Positions 32,878-41,453 of a stretch of 64,000 nt of DNA are shown here, piece after piece. The stretch spans positions 110,414-174,413 of the forward strand of contig CALHYE010000001.1 in assembly GCA_938040735.1 (NCBI GenBank), in the 5' to 3' direction. The notes beneath the pieces were generated by a model, which saw only the letters and a list, made by a program, of their open reading frames with translations, made no database searches and had not been told where the DNA came from. Origin of the DNA: an uncultured Bellilinea sp. (GTDB taxonomy: Bacteria; Chloroflexota; Anaerolineae; Anaerolineales; Anaerolineaceae). Within the stretch, counting starts at the first letter, position 1. Each line of letters opens with the position of its first letter. The position numbers were made by a program, and so were the translations under genes.

Positions 32878-32905
32878 CGCTTCTGCTCCCGCTATGGAAT
32901 TGGCT

Positions 32906-32917
32906 GAATTATAATTC
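32906..32917. promoter_or_regulatory. Shared palindromic -10 region for divergent genes
   Basis: GAATTATAATTC is a perfect palindrome containing TATAAT on both strands (plus 32910-32915, minus 32913-32908). Plus-strand transcription would serve the sugar transferase (ATG 32930), minus-strand the selenoprotein-trpS-dtd genes (ATG 32877). No strong -35 is seen on either side. The two promoters probably exclude each other. Confidence 0.5.
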
Positions 32918-32929
32918 ATCTGGCGTTTT

Positions 32930-33550
32930 ATGAAGAGTATACCATTGGAAAAACGAATTTTTGATCTGGCGCTTACGGCGGCCGGCATGCTGATTGCCTT
33001 GCCGTTGATGGGGGTGATTGCCCTGTTGATTTACATAAAAGAAGGCGCGCCGGTATTGTTCAGGCAGCCTCGTCCGGGTTTGGGGGGCAAGATTTTTACC
33101 CTCTATAAATTCCGTACGATGCGCAGTACGGTGGATCGAAATGGCAACCCCTTGCCGGATGCCGATCGGCTGACTCCGCTGGGGCGCTTTCTGCGCTCCA
33201 CCAGTTTGGATGAATTGCCGGAATTGTTTAATGTGCTGCGCGGCGAAATGAGTCTGGTGGGGCCGCGTCCCTTGCTGGTCGAGTATCTGCCGCGATACAC
33301 GCCGGAACAAGCCCGCCGCCATGAGGTACTGCCGGGCATTACGGGCTGGGCGCAAATCAACGGGCGCAATGCGCTCACGTGGGAAGAGAAGTTCCGTCTG
33401 GATGTGTGGTATGTGGATCACTGGTCATTTTGGCTGGATGTGAAAATCCTCGCCTTAACTTTGTGGAAGGTGCTGCGGCGGGAAGGAATCAACGCCCCCG
33501 GCTCGGAAACCGCCGAGCCGTTTATGGGCAGCCCGGAACAATCCGGTTAA
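32930..33550 (+). CDS. PglC-like bacterial sugar (phosphoglycosyl) transferase
   Basis: 206 residues, the short single-domain form of the PF02397 family. One N-terminal membrane helix (about 14-34), FRTMR, RSTSLDELPEL, SLVGPRPLL and LPGITGWAQINGRN are all present; the Asp-Glu pair in LDELPE is the catalytic dyad region. It transfers a sugar phosphate to undecaprenyl phosphate, the first step in making surface glycans or glycoprotein glycans. It overlaps the convergent lipoprotein gene by 4 bases at the stop codons. Confidence 0.93.
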   Translation: MKSIPLEKRIFDLALTAAGMLIALPLMGVIALLIYIKEGAPVLFRQPRPGLGGKIFTLYKFRTMRSTVDRNGNPLPDADRLTPLGRFLRSTSLDELPELFNVLRGEMSLVGPRPLLVEYLPRYTPEQARRHEVLPGITGWAQINGRNALTWEEKFRLDVWYVDHWSFWLDVKILALTLWKVLRREGINAPGSETAEPFMGSPEQSG

Positions 33551-34590
33551 GGAATGCTGAGGGGGTGAATCCAGCCGTTTTCGAGCTCTTCAAGGGTTTT
33601 CAGGGCAAGGTTAAGCTTTCCTTCCGTCAAGCGTTCCGGATTTACCTCAACAATCCGGATGCCGGTCTGCCAGATTTTTCCGGGTTGGCCGTTTTGCCAG
33701 TTTTCCCAGGCGTTTTCCAGCGCCTTAAACCAATCCACCTCCAAAGTGGCAATCCACTGATTGCGCCACTCTTCGGTTGGAGTTTGAGTTGTGAGATAAG
33801 CAACATTTTGGCGGCTAAGGGCTTCCAACAGTTGGGGTTCAAGCAAGACCGGGTCGGCAAGGTAGAGGGTCTCCAGCCGGTTTTGCTGAAGGCTGTCAAA
33901 AGTGACGATCCACTCTTGCACACCCCCGGCAGGGTTGAAGATGCCGGTTTGAGGAAAGAACACGATAGGGGCATAAACCGGTGCGCACCGGCCGCACAAA
34001 TACCGTCCGCCGTTTAGAAAACTATCCTGCAATTCGTTCACAAGCGGGTCATTTTGGTTGAATAAACCACCCGAGCGAAAATCAGGGGCAACCAGGGTCG
34101 AAATGAAGCCGGCCATGAAGGCTTGCAGGATAGGGGTTGAGCGAATCATGCTCACGTTTTGTGAGGCTTCGGTAGTATCATCGTTCAGGATGATCAGCCC
34201 GGTTTGGGGAAAGCGGTTGCTCCAATTAGAGGTTTGGGTGTCCGGCGCTGAAAAGATCACCAGTCCCAGATTTGCGGGGGGATTTTCCAGGTCGGAAGGG
34301 GGATGAACTTCGAAAACAAAATTTTGTGAGGCTGCTTTATCTTCCAGCCATGGTTTTATTTCGTTGGCAATTGACTCCCCATCGTTGGCAACTACCAGCC
34401 AGACGTGCACTGCCGGCGGCGTGGGGGATGGCTGGTTGGAGGGAGGTTGTAGCGCTGCAGTCGCCATTTCCGTCTGAGCTGGGGCAGGCGTCAGCGCGGT
34501 CGGCGGGTTTCCGTTACAGGCGGCGACAAAGATGCTCAGCAGTAACAAGGCGGTAAAAGTCAGAAATCGGAGGGGCTGTTTGAAGAACAT
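33547..34590 (-). CDS. Lipoprotein with BMP/periplasmic-binding-like fold
   Basis: 347 residues. A lipoprotein signal (lipobox FVAAC), a Pro/Thr linker, then an alpha/beta domain whose layout (ILNDDTTEASQN, MAGFISTL, a C-terminal IVEVNPERLT) recalls BMP-family binding proteins, but the ligand-site DGGIDDKSFN-type motif is missing. An insert contains a CGRC motif. It may be a diverged sensor or binding protein. It converges on the sugar transferase, sharing the TTAA. Confidence 0.65.
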   Translation of the reverse strand: MFFKQPLRFLTFTALLLLSIFVAACNGNPPTALTPAPAQTEMATAALQPPSNQPSPTPPAVHVWLVVANDGESIANEIKPWLEDKAASQNFVFEVHPPSDLENPPANLGLVIFSAPDTQTSNWSNRFPQTGLIILNDDTTEASQNVSMIRSTPILQAFMAGFISTLVAPDFRSGGLFNQNDPLVNELQDSFLNGGRYLCGRCAPVYAPIVFFPQTGIFNPAGGVQEWIVTFDSLQQNRLETLYLADPVLLEPQLLEALSRQNVAYLTTQTPTEEWRNQWIATLEVDWFKALENAWENWQNGQPGKIWQTGIRIVEVNPERLTEGKLNLALKTLEELENGWIHPLSIP

Positions 34591-34629
34591 GGGCTAATTT
34601 TACCCGGAAATGCTTTTTTAAGTCTGTAT

Positions 34630-34635
34630 TATAAT
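34630..34635 (+). promoter_or_regulatory. -10 box of the HAD/DUF389-like operon
   Basis: TATAAT ends 6 bases before ATG 34642; no ribosome site, predicting a leaderless mRNA. Confidence 0.6.
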
Positions 34636-34641
34636 TGTCAT

Positions 34642-35112
34642 ATGATTGAGATTAATATCCCCGGCCGCGGTGAATTAAGACTCAACCATCTGGTCTGTGA
34701 TGTCAATGGGACGCTGGCATTAGATGGCAGGCTGGTGGACGGGGTGGGACGCAGCCTCTCGGTCTTAAAAGACCGCCTGACCATTCACCTGATTACCGCC
34801 GATACCCATGGCAGACAGGAATTGATTGATCAGCAGTTAAACTTAACTGCCCACCGCCTTAAGCCCGGCAATCAGGCTGAGCAGAAGGCCGAATTTGTCC
34901 GTTCATTAGGCGCCGATCAGGTAATTGCCGTTGGGCAGGGCGCTAATGACGCCGGTATGCTGGCGGAGGCGGCTTTGGGAATTTGCGTATTTTCGCGTGA
35001 AGGAGTTTCTACTGCTGCTTTACTGGCAGCCGATATTGTGGTGCCGGATATTTTGAGTGCGCTGGAATTGCTGGAAAAACCGCTACGGCTGATTGCCACC
35101 TTACGCCAATGA
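34642..35112 (+). CDS. HAD-superfamily / soluble P-type-ATPase-like protein
   Basis: 156 residues. Motif I reads DVNGTLALDG (D at about 20), so the second Asp of the DxD pair of HAD phosphatases is Asn. Motif II Thr (ITADTH), a Lys region, and motif IV GQGANDAGML are present. This matches the small soluble P-type-ATPase-like group. It may be a phosphatase of altered chemistry or a binding protein. Its stop overlaps the next ATG by 4 bases. Confidence 0.8.
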   Translation: MIEINIPGRGELRLNHLVCDVNGTLALDGRLVDGVGRSLSVLKDRLTIHLITADTHGRQELIDQQLNLTAHRLKPGNQAEQKAEFVRSLGADQVIAVGQGANDAGMLAEAALGICVFSREGVSTAALLAADIVVPDILSALELLEKPLRLIATLRQ

Positions 35113-36311
35113 GTATTCCGAGCAGTGAACCGTTGCTCCCCGAAGATGAAAATCGCCTGCCGCCGGCCCGCCGGCGGCGGGTGCGGCGGGCGCTGTTCCC
35201 TGCCGGGGGTGATGAACGGGCGGCCTTTTTAGAACAGCTGGCGCATCAGGTTACTCCCGGTTATGAATTTTTTGTATTCACTTTTTTGGCGGGGGTTGTT
35301 TTAGGGGTTGCCATCTGGTTGGACTCGCCGGCTTTATACCTTTTGGCGGCTTTGGTTGCGCCATTTCTTGGGCCAGCATTAGGGCTTTCGCTGGCGGTTG
35401 TGGTTGGATCCGGCAGGTTTTTCCTGAAGGCTTTGGGCGGCCTGCTGATTGCCTGTCTGCTCATCTTTGGGTTAAGTGCGCTGGCCGGGGGGATTGCAAA
35501 AGCGATTTTGCCGGGCAGCTCCCTTTTGCTGCCGGTCAACTTTTCCCTCTTTTCAATACCCAATTTCCTTGTGCTGGCGATTGGGGTAGGTTTGGCGAAT
35601 TACATGCTGGTGCGGTCGCCGCGCCAAAAGCCGCTGGTTGCCAGCGTGGCCGTCGCTTATGAGTTGTTGCTGCCCTTAGGGGTATCCGGTTTTTCGTTAA
35701 GTTATGGTTTGCCCGGCGCATGGGTGGACGGCCTGATTGTTTTTGTCGTTCATCTGGCATGGTCAGCGCTGGTGGGCTCGATTGTGTTGTTTGCAATGGG
35801 CTTGAAACCCGCCAATCTATTCGGATACACGCTGGGTTCGTCCTTCATCCTCATCAGTTTGATTGCAGTGGTGCTGATTACCGGTTTGATGACAACTCAG
35901 CCGGTTGTGGTGGCTACTATACCGACCAGCACCCTTACTCCGACGTTGACTTCGACAATGCCTTCCCAACCTGCGTTTACTCCCTCGCCATCCCCTTCGC
36001 CCCTCCCGCCAACCTTTACGCCAACGACCACTATTCAGCCGACCTTCACGCCTACGGTTACAGTAACCCCCCAGCCAACGCCGGTTTGGGCGCGGGTCAA
36101 TGCCCCGATGAGTGATGGCGCAATTGTTCGTGAGCAACCGGGCGGCAAAGCGTTAACCTCTCTGCTCAATGGCAGCCTTGTGCAGGTGATTTCTGAACCG
36201 GTCAGAGGCGAGGGAAGCACCATTTGGGTGCAGGTGCGTACCGAAAGCGGTTTGGTGGGGTGGATGGTGCAAGCCCTCCTTGCCACAGCGACCCCAGCGC
36301 CGGGGTGGTAA
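35109..36311 (+). CDS. DUF389-like membrane protein fused to an SH3-like domain
   Basis: 400 residues: a basic N-terminus, about seven membrane segments (50-265) resembling DUF389 (ALYLLAALVAPFLGPALGLSLAVV), a long Ser/Thr/Pro linker (270-330), and a C-terminal bacterial SH3-type domain (335-395; IVREQPGGKALTSLLNGSLVQV). The SH3 part would lie outside and may bind wall polymer. Coupled to the HAD gene by ATGA. DUF389 function is unknown. Confidence 0.75.
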   Translation: MSIPSSEPLLPEDENRLPPARRRRVRRALFPAGGDERAAFLEQLAHQVTPGYEFFVFTFLAGVVLGVAIWLDSPALYLLAALVAPFLGPALGLSLAVVVGSGRFFLKALGGLLIACLLIFGLSALAGGIAKAILPGSSLLLPVNFSLFSIPNFLVLAIGVGLANYMLVRSPRQKPLVASVAVAYELLLPLGVSGFSLSYGLPGAWVDGLIVFVVHLAWSALVGSIVLFAMGLKPANLFGYTLGSSFILISLIAVVLITGLMTTQPVVVATIPTSTLTPTLTSTMPSQPAFTPSPSPSPLPPTFTPTTTIQPTFTPTVTVTPQPTPVWARVNAPMSDGAIVREQPGGKALTSLLNGSLVQVISEPVRGEGSTIWVQVRTESGLVGWMVQALLATATPAPGW

Positions 36312-36334
36312 AAGCACAGAAATCCGTTAAAATG

Positions 36335-36352
36335 CAGGGTTGAAAAACCCTG
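36335..36352 (+). terminator. Weak hairpin before the phosphohexomutase gene
   Basis: CAGGGTT-GAAA-AACCCTG followed by AAAATTTTT. It could be a weak terminator for the DUF389-like gene or a leader hairpin of the next; a TAAAAT box lies at 36328-36333. Confidence 0.4.
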
Positions 36353-36376
36353 AAAATTTTTACCCAGGAGATTGGT

Positions 36377-37837
36377 ATGACAATACACTTTGGCACGGAT
36401 GGATGGCGTGCGGTTATCTCGGATACATTTACATTCAATAACTTACGGCTGGTTGCACAGGCGATTGCCGATGCGGTGGCAACCGATGGCTGGTTGAACG
36501 GTCAAGGGAATGGCTTGAACCCGGATGCGCGGGTGATGGTGGTTGGATTCGACACCCGCTTTCTTTCGGATCGCTATGCCGCGGAAGCCGCTCGTGTGCT
36601 GGCTGCCAATGGGTATAAAGTTCATCTGGCGCAGGCAGATGCTCCCACCCCGGCTATTTCTTATGCGGTGCGTCATTTGAACGCGATCGGCGGTATCATG
36701 ATTACGGCTTCGCACAATGCGCCGCGTTACAATGGGGTAAAACTCAAAGCCGCTTTTGGCGGTTCGGCATCCCCGGAACAGTGCCGCAAGGTGGAAGTTT
36801 ATCTTAATGATAATGAGGCTCAAGCGCGCGGCCCAAATTTGATGGAATTTGAGCAGGCTCGCCAGTTGAGCCTCATTCAACGGTTCAACCCCATTCCGGC
36901 CTATGCCGATCATCTGCGTCGCCTGATTGATTTTGATTTGATTGCGGAAAACCCTCAACGGATTGTGGTGGACTCCATGTACGGGTCAGGACGGGGGGTT
37001 ATCCGTTCCATTCTTCAAGGGAGCGGCTGTGAAGTTTTTGAGATCCGCGGAGAGATGAACCCCGGATTTGGCGGGGTTCACCCCGAACCGATCAGTCGTT
37101 ATCTGGGTGCGCTGGCGGGGGCTATTTCTACCGGCGCAGGAAGTTTTGGACTGGCTACCGATGGCGATGCCGACCGGATTGGGGCAATGGACGAGCGGGG
37201 CAATTTCGTTGATCCGCATAAGATTATGGCATTGGCTTTGCGCTATCTGGTCAAGAAACGCGGCTGGCAGGGGTCGGTGGTTCGCACCGTTTCTACCACG
37301 CGGATGATTGACCGGCTTGCCCACAAATATGGTTTGCCGCTGCATGAAACTCCGGTTGGCTTCAATCACATTGCCGATTTTATGCTCAAAGAAGATGTGC
37401 TGATTGGCGGGGAAGAATCGGGCGGGATTTCCTTCAAAGGTCACATCCCAGAGGGCGATGGCATTTTGATGGGGTTGCTGATCGTGGAAATGGTGGCCGA
37501 TTCGGGAGGAAGTTTGGTGGATCTGGTGGATGATTTGCTGGCAGAGGTGGGGCCGGCATTTTATGAGCGGCGGGATTTGCGCCTGAAGCATCCGGTAGCA
37601 AAAGATAAAATGACAGCCCGCTTGCAAAACGAAGCCCCAGCCCAAATTGGCGGGGAGACAATTGTTGAGGTGAGTACCCGCGATGGAGTGAAATACATTC
37701 TATCCGATGATTCATGGCTGTTGATTCGTCCTTCCGGCACCGAACCCGTTTTGCGGGTTTATGCAGAAGGGCGTTCAATGGAAATGGTCAAAGAACTGTT
37801 AAGGTACGGCGAGCAAGTGGCAGCCAGCGTTTCTTGA
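36377..37837 (+). CDS. Phosphoglucomutase/phosphomannomutase family protein
   Basis: 486 residues of the alpha-D-phosphohexomutase family. The catalytic Ser loop TASHNAPRYNG (about 111-121), metal loop DGDADRIG, sugar loop GGEESGGIS and phosphate loop RPSGTEPVLR are all present. It interconverts hexose 1- and 6-phosphates. The TASHNAP form is common in enzymes annotated as phosphoglucomutase; the specificity is not certain. CAGGAG precedes the ATG. A terminator follows. Confidence 0.93.
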   Translation: MTIHFGTDGWRAVISDTFTFNNLRLVAQAIADAVATDGWLNGQGNGLNPDARVMVVGFDTRFLSDRYAAEAARVLAANGYKVHLAQADAPTPAISYAVRHLNAIGGIMITASHNAPRYNGVKLKAAFGGSASPEQCRKVEVYLNDNEAQARGPNLMEFEQARQLSLIQRFNPIPAYADHLRRLIDFDLIAENPQRIVVDSMYGSGRGVIRSILQGSGCEVFEIRGEMNPGFGGVHPEPISRYLGALAGAISTGAGSFGLATDGDADRIGAMDERGNFVDPHKIMALALRYLVKKRGWQGSVVRTVSTTRMIDRLAHKYGLPLHETPVGFNHIADFMLKEDVLIGGEESGGISFKGHIPEGDGILMGLLIVEMVADSGGSLVDLVDDLLAEVGPAFYERRDLRLKHPVAKDKMTARLQNEAPAQIGGETIVEVSTRDGVKYILSDDSWLLIRPSGTEPVLRVYAEGRSMEMVKELLRYGEQVAASVS

Positions 37838-37868
37838 AAGAAGGAACTCGGTTATCAAAATTAAGCGA

Positions 37869-37903
37869 CAATCCCCGACGGTTTTCGCCGGGGATTGATA
37901 TTT
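37869..37903 (+). terminator. Terminator after the phosphohexomutase gene
   Basis: A 9-bp stem (37869-37877 / 37889-37897) followed by ATATTTTTT. Confidence 0.8.
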
Positions 37904-37973
37904 TTTCAGGAGCAAGCGCACCCGCGTGTCGGTTGACAGCCGGTCAAGGGGTCGTGATGAAAGCCAAGCAGGA

Positions 37974-38609
37974 CTAACCGCTGGTGGAGAGACGCAAACG
38001 CCGGACGATTAATACCACCAGAATGAGGGCAAGCCCTACCCCAAACATACCGGGTAACCCCACTTCATCCATGAAGCCGGTGTCGGGCAAGGCCGTTGAG
38101 GTGGGGACAAGCGTGCCGGCCCCAAGGGTAGGCGGGACGGTTGGGCTGCCCTGAGCCACCGATGTCAGAAAGGCTGCAACAGTCGCCGTTCGGGCTGCCG
38201 AATCTCCTTCCGCAAGGACGCCGGAAGTGGCCGTCGGTTGAGGCGTACTGGTGGCGATCACCACCACGACGGTCGGTGTCCAGGTGGGGGGCATAACGGC
38301 CTTCTCGGTCATGCGGCGGATTTCCTGTACAAAGATATCGGTTGCCTGTTGGGCGATAGCCGTGTTTTGGGCGTTGATTTGGGCAGCCTGCTGGGTGTAC
38401 TCACCGGCGCGGTTGCGGTTGGCAATTACAAAGATGATGATGACCACCACCGCCAGCACAAATACACTGGCAATCACGCCAACCACAAGCCAAAAGGTCT
38501 TGTTACTTTTCGGTTCGCCCTCTTCTTCTTCCAGCGGTGGTTCTTCTGCAAAGTCAGGTTTGAACTCTTCAAAGGGATTTTCTTCAGGGGTATTATTGTC
38601 TATGTTCAT
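37974..38609 (-). CDS. LPXTG-type sortase substrate, two-pass surface protein
   Basis: 211 residues. An acidic cytoplasmic N-terminus (1-37), one membrane segment (38-62), an external Gln/Ala-rich helix and Thr/Pro stretch (65-170), then LPDTG (174-178), a hydrophobic segment (about 185-202) and RR: a full cell-wall sorting signal. If cut by sortase it would stay anchored at both ends, in the membrane by its N-terminus and in the wall by Thr177. AGGAG precedes the ATG. Last gene of the eight-gene operon starting at 46184. The sortase is encoded at 14072-14980. Confidence 0.85.
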   Translation of the reverse strand: MNIDNNTPEENPFEEFKPDFAEEPPLEEEEGEPKSNKTFWLVVGVIASVFVLAVVVIIIFVIANRNRAGEYTQQAAQINAQNTAIAQQATDIFVQEIRRMTEKAVMPPTWTPTVVVVIATSTPQPTATSGVLAEGDSAARTATVAAFLTSVAQGSPTVPPTLGAGTLVPTSTALPDTGFMDEVGLPGMFGVGLALILVVLIVRRLRLSTSG

Positions 38610-38627
38610 GGGTGCTTCTCCTAGAGG

Positions 38628-39677
38628 TTATTCTAGCACATCCAAGTTTGCGAGTGGTAACGAAATCTGCTGGTTATTTTCCAAACGAATTTCCGCAACC
38701 TGAACCCGCAAACCTCCCGGTAAGGTAACCCGCCCCGGACGGATAGCAACGAGTGTGCCAATTTCGCCGCTATAGGGTGCGCTAAGAATGCGCACGGTTT
38801 GTCCAACGGTAAACTCAACTACATCCATTGGGGTTTGACCCTGAGATGGTAACGAAACAACAATCTCCGGTCTTTCCCCAAATTCCGGATTCCAGAGGGT
38901 GTTGATGGAGGTTTCCCGTCTTTCGTGAGTTTTCAACAGACGAAAAGCGGCGCGATTCATGGGGATTTGCCCAAAACCTTCGGTAACCATAATGGGGATA
39001 GTGCATTTTTGAGCGGCGGCAATCAATCCGGCCGAGATACTGCCAAGAACCAACCCGCGCAACGGGAGTTCCTCAGCGGCATCCAGGGCATCGGCTTTGT
39101 TGATAAAACCGCCGACGACAATTGAGCCGCGCAAACTCATATCCAGATTTGCTCGATGGATTTCTTCATCCGGCTGAGTAACAGCAAACTGCAACAACCC
39201 GCCGTTGATTTGACCGTTTCCCCAAACCCCTTGAATCAGCGCCCCGTGAGTTTCAACGACTACCCCTCGTTCGGACAACACCTCGCTGACCACCCCGTTC
39301 AGACCGGCTTTGAGTTCATAGTGTACTCCCGCTTTTTCGAGGAGAATTTGACCGCGCTGGATGGACACGATCGTCGAATTAACCGGGGCGCGAATGACCT
39401 TGGGAAGAATTCCACCGGTTTGGGCAAGGATATCTCCCTTTTCGACTTTTTCACCCACTTTTCTTTCAATCAGGCGGTGAGCCTGTTCTGCCCGCCTCAA
39501 TCCCAAAATACGGCGCACGTCCACCAGAACATGACTGCCGGGCAGGTCGGCTTCGGCAACCACATAAGCAGCGTTCACTTCTTGTCCGACCCGTGCCAGA
39601 ATACGCCCCTTGCCCGGTAACATGCGAGCCCGGCGGATGTGTGCCAGTGGGAGAATATGGGTGACTGGAGCGATCAT
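38628..39677 (-). CDS. Conserved hypothetical protein with barrel-sandwich-like and KOW-like parts
   Basis: 349 residues, no signal or membrane segment. Residues about 85-160 (KVIRAPVNSTIVSIQRGQIL) resemble a biotinyl/lipoyl-type barrel-sandwich without the modified Lys. A middle alpha/beta part (about 190-260) contains small-residue turns. The end (about 290-345, SAPYSGEIGTLVAIRPGRV) looks like a KOW/SH3 motif. I know no function. Seventh gene of the operon, 18 bases before the LPXTG gene. Confidence 0.65.
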   Translation of the reverse strand: MIAPVTHILPLAHIRRARMLPGKGRILARVGQEVNAAYVVAEADLPGSHVLVDVRRILGLRRAEQAHRLIERKVGEKVEKGDILAQTGGILPKVIRAPVNSTIVSIQRGQILLEKAGVHYELKAGLNGVVSEVLSERGVVVETHGALIQGVWGNGQINGGLLQFAVTQPDEEIHRANLDMSLRGSIVVGGFINKADALDAAEELPLRGLVLGSISAGLIAAAQKCTIPIMVTEGFGQIPMNRAAFRLLKTHERRETSINTLWNPEFGERPEIVVSLPSQGQTPMDVVEFTVGQTVRILSAPYSGEIGTLVAIRPGRVTLPGGLRVQVAEIRLENNQQISLPLANLDVLE

Positions 39678-39722
39678 TTTCCTTGTAACCTCAATCCAGA
39701 GAGTGCAATATTTGTACCAGAA

Positions 39723-41444
39723 TCATGCGCCGAAGCCGGCGGCCCATTTTTTGAGCATGTCCCGCCGCCGGGCGGCATCTGCCGGTAAGGATAAGGGACG
39801 CCCGCGAGCGTCCACAATGACGCCGCATACTCCGCCAATCACCTTGAAAGAGCGGGTGGTATCCCTGCCAATCGGGTCAATGGTGATGGGACGCAAGGGC
39901 TGAAGATGCACTTTGGCCGTCTGTCCGGTTTGGATGGGTAACGCCGTGACGCTGCCCTGCCGAACTTCTAAACTGATCTGGTTGCCGGCTTCGTATTCCA
40001 CCTTCACTTTGAGAATGCTTGTCCCATAGCGGGCGTTACTGAGCGGAACGATGACCGTTCCGAGATTCACATACGCATTCGATTCGATCACTTGAACCGG
40101 TAGGATGGTGTTATTGGCGGAAATGATACCCAATGCGGCAGTTAGCCCGTGGGCATCCTGGATAAAAGTGGTTATGCCAAAGGGCTGAAGACCGTCCACC
40201 AGCATCATCAGGCTGGTTTGAGGCGACCATTGGGTTAGAGGCATGCCGGCTGCCAGGATGGGTTCGGCCAACAACGGCAGGTTGGGATAGCGGTTGCGGT
40301 GCTGATTCAGTCCGTTCCATAACACTTGCCGAATAGCAGCCTGTTCAATGGCTATGGTTTCTGTGGTTACAGGCAGCAAGGTGGGGTGAAGGGTTTTATG
40401 CCAGAGATAATCTTCCACCACACGGTCGGGAATATGAATCGGCAGCCATCGGTTAATTTCCGAAATGGGAATCAGGCGCAGGGCTTCGGCCATGCCAGCG
40501 CCGGTACCCATTGGAAAAACACTAACCTCCGAATTGCCCTGGAATGCGCTGGCAATGATCAGATTGCCGGCCCCTAAATCCACGCCGATGACCCCTTTGC
40601 CGGGATTGTTGATCCGGCTCAAAAAGCGGATCATTCTGGCGAAAGCATACGGGGCGGGAAGCGGTTCTACGGCCAGTATCGAACGATAGGATTGAAGGCC
40701 GCCAATTTGACGCGAGCGGATGTGAAATTCAGCGTCTGCCAGAACCTCTTGAGCCGGAGACAGATTTTCAGCATCAATCTCGGGCCGTAAATTGGGGGCG
40801 ATATGCACTTGGGTATAAGCGCTCAGCACGTCCTTGACCGGCGTGATGAGTGCATTATTGCCGGCGTAGATAATTTCGGGTCTTTTTTCGCGCGGGATGA
40901 TTTGTAAGGCAAACGTAAGCAGGTCAACATTTTTGGCTATTGAGCGGCTTGCACCTTGATCGGTGCCGCCGGTCAGAATAATCAAGTCCGGTTTGGCGCG
41001 CAGTAAAGCATCAATTTGCACTTCGGGAGGGCGGCGGTCATTCAATCCGATGGCTTCAGTGATGAGGGTGTGAGCCGAAGCAGCCAGGCGGCGGGCGCTT
41101 TCCAGAGAAACATCCTCCAGCAAACCCATGATGACTACTCGTAACGGTTGACCGGCGGTATAAGTCAATACAACCTGATCTACCCCGCTGCCATCTGCTT
41201 TGCCGGGTAAAATCAGGCGCGATTCTTCCAAGAGGACGCGGGATGTAATTTCCTGCAAATTGGAGATCGCCAGATGGATGCCTTCCGAAATATCAAAAAA
41301 CGGGGCCTGAATGGTTGTCGGCGCTAAGCCGGCGCCAATGAAACGGTACTGCCCGTCCACTACATCAAATAGCAGGGCACGGGTGTGAATGCTGCCAATT
41401 TCAATGGCTAGAACGGATTCGGCGTCAACTAGGGAAGTGGTCAT
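39723..41444 (-). CDS. MutL-like (glutamate mutase L family) ASKHA protein
   Basis: 573 residues. The N-terminal phosphate-1 motif EIGSIHTRALLFDVV (about 15-29), a connecting LILTGGTDQGASRS block, GVDLGAGNLIIAS (second phosphate-type motif, about 290) and MGTGAGMAEA match the MutL family (PF13941), an actin/Hsp70-like ATPase fold. In clostridia MutL is linked to glutamate mutase, but no mutase is here. In this operon of membrane proteins it more likely acts as a cytoplasmic ATPase, as FtsA or PilM do in other assemblies (inference). No ribosome site; it starts 9 bases after the upstream stop. Confidence 0.78.
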   Translation of the reverse strand: MTTSLVDAESVLAIEIGSIHTRALLFDVVDGQYRFIGAGLAPTTIQAPFFDISEGIHLAISNLQEITSRVLLEESRLILPGKADGSGVDQVVLTYTAGQPLRVVIMGLLEDVSLESARRLAASAHTLITEAIGLNDRRPPEVQIDALLRAKPDLIILTGGTDQGASRSIAKNVDLLTFALQIIPREKRPEIIYAGNNALITPVKDVLSAYTQVHIAPNLRPEIDAENLSPAQEVLADAEFHIRSRQIGGLQSYRSILAVEPLPAPYAFARMIRFLSRINNPGKGVIGVDLGAGNLIIASAFQGNSEVSVFPMGTGAGMAEALRLIPISEINRWLPIHIPDRVVEDYLWHKTLHPTLLPVTTETIAIEQAAIRQVLWNGLNQHRNRYPNLPLLAEPILAAGMPLTQWSPQTSLMMLVDGLQPFGITTFIQDAHGLTAALGIISANNTILPVQVIESNAYVNLGTVIVPLSNARYGTSILKVKVEYEAGNQISLEVRQGSVTALPIQTGQTAKVHLQPLRPITIDPIGRDTTRSFKVIGGVCGVIVDARGRPLSLPADAARRRDMLKKWAAGFGA

Positions 41445-41453
41445 AAGCGCTTT

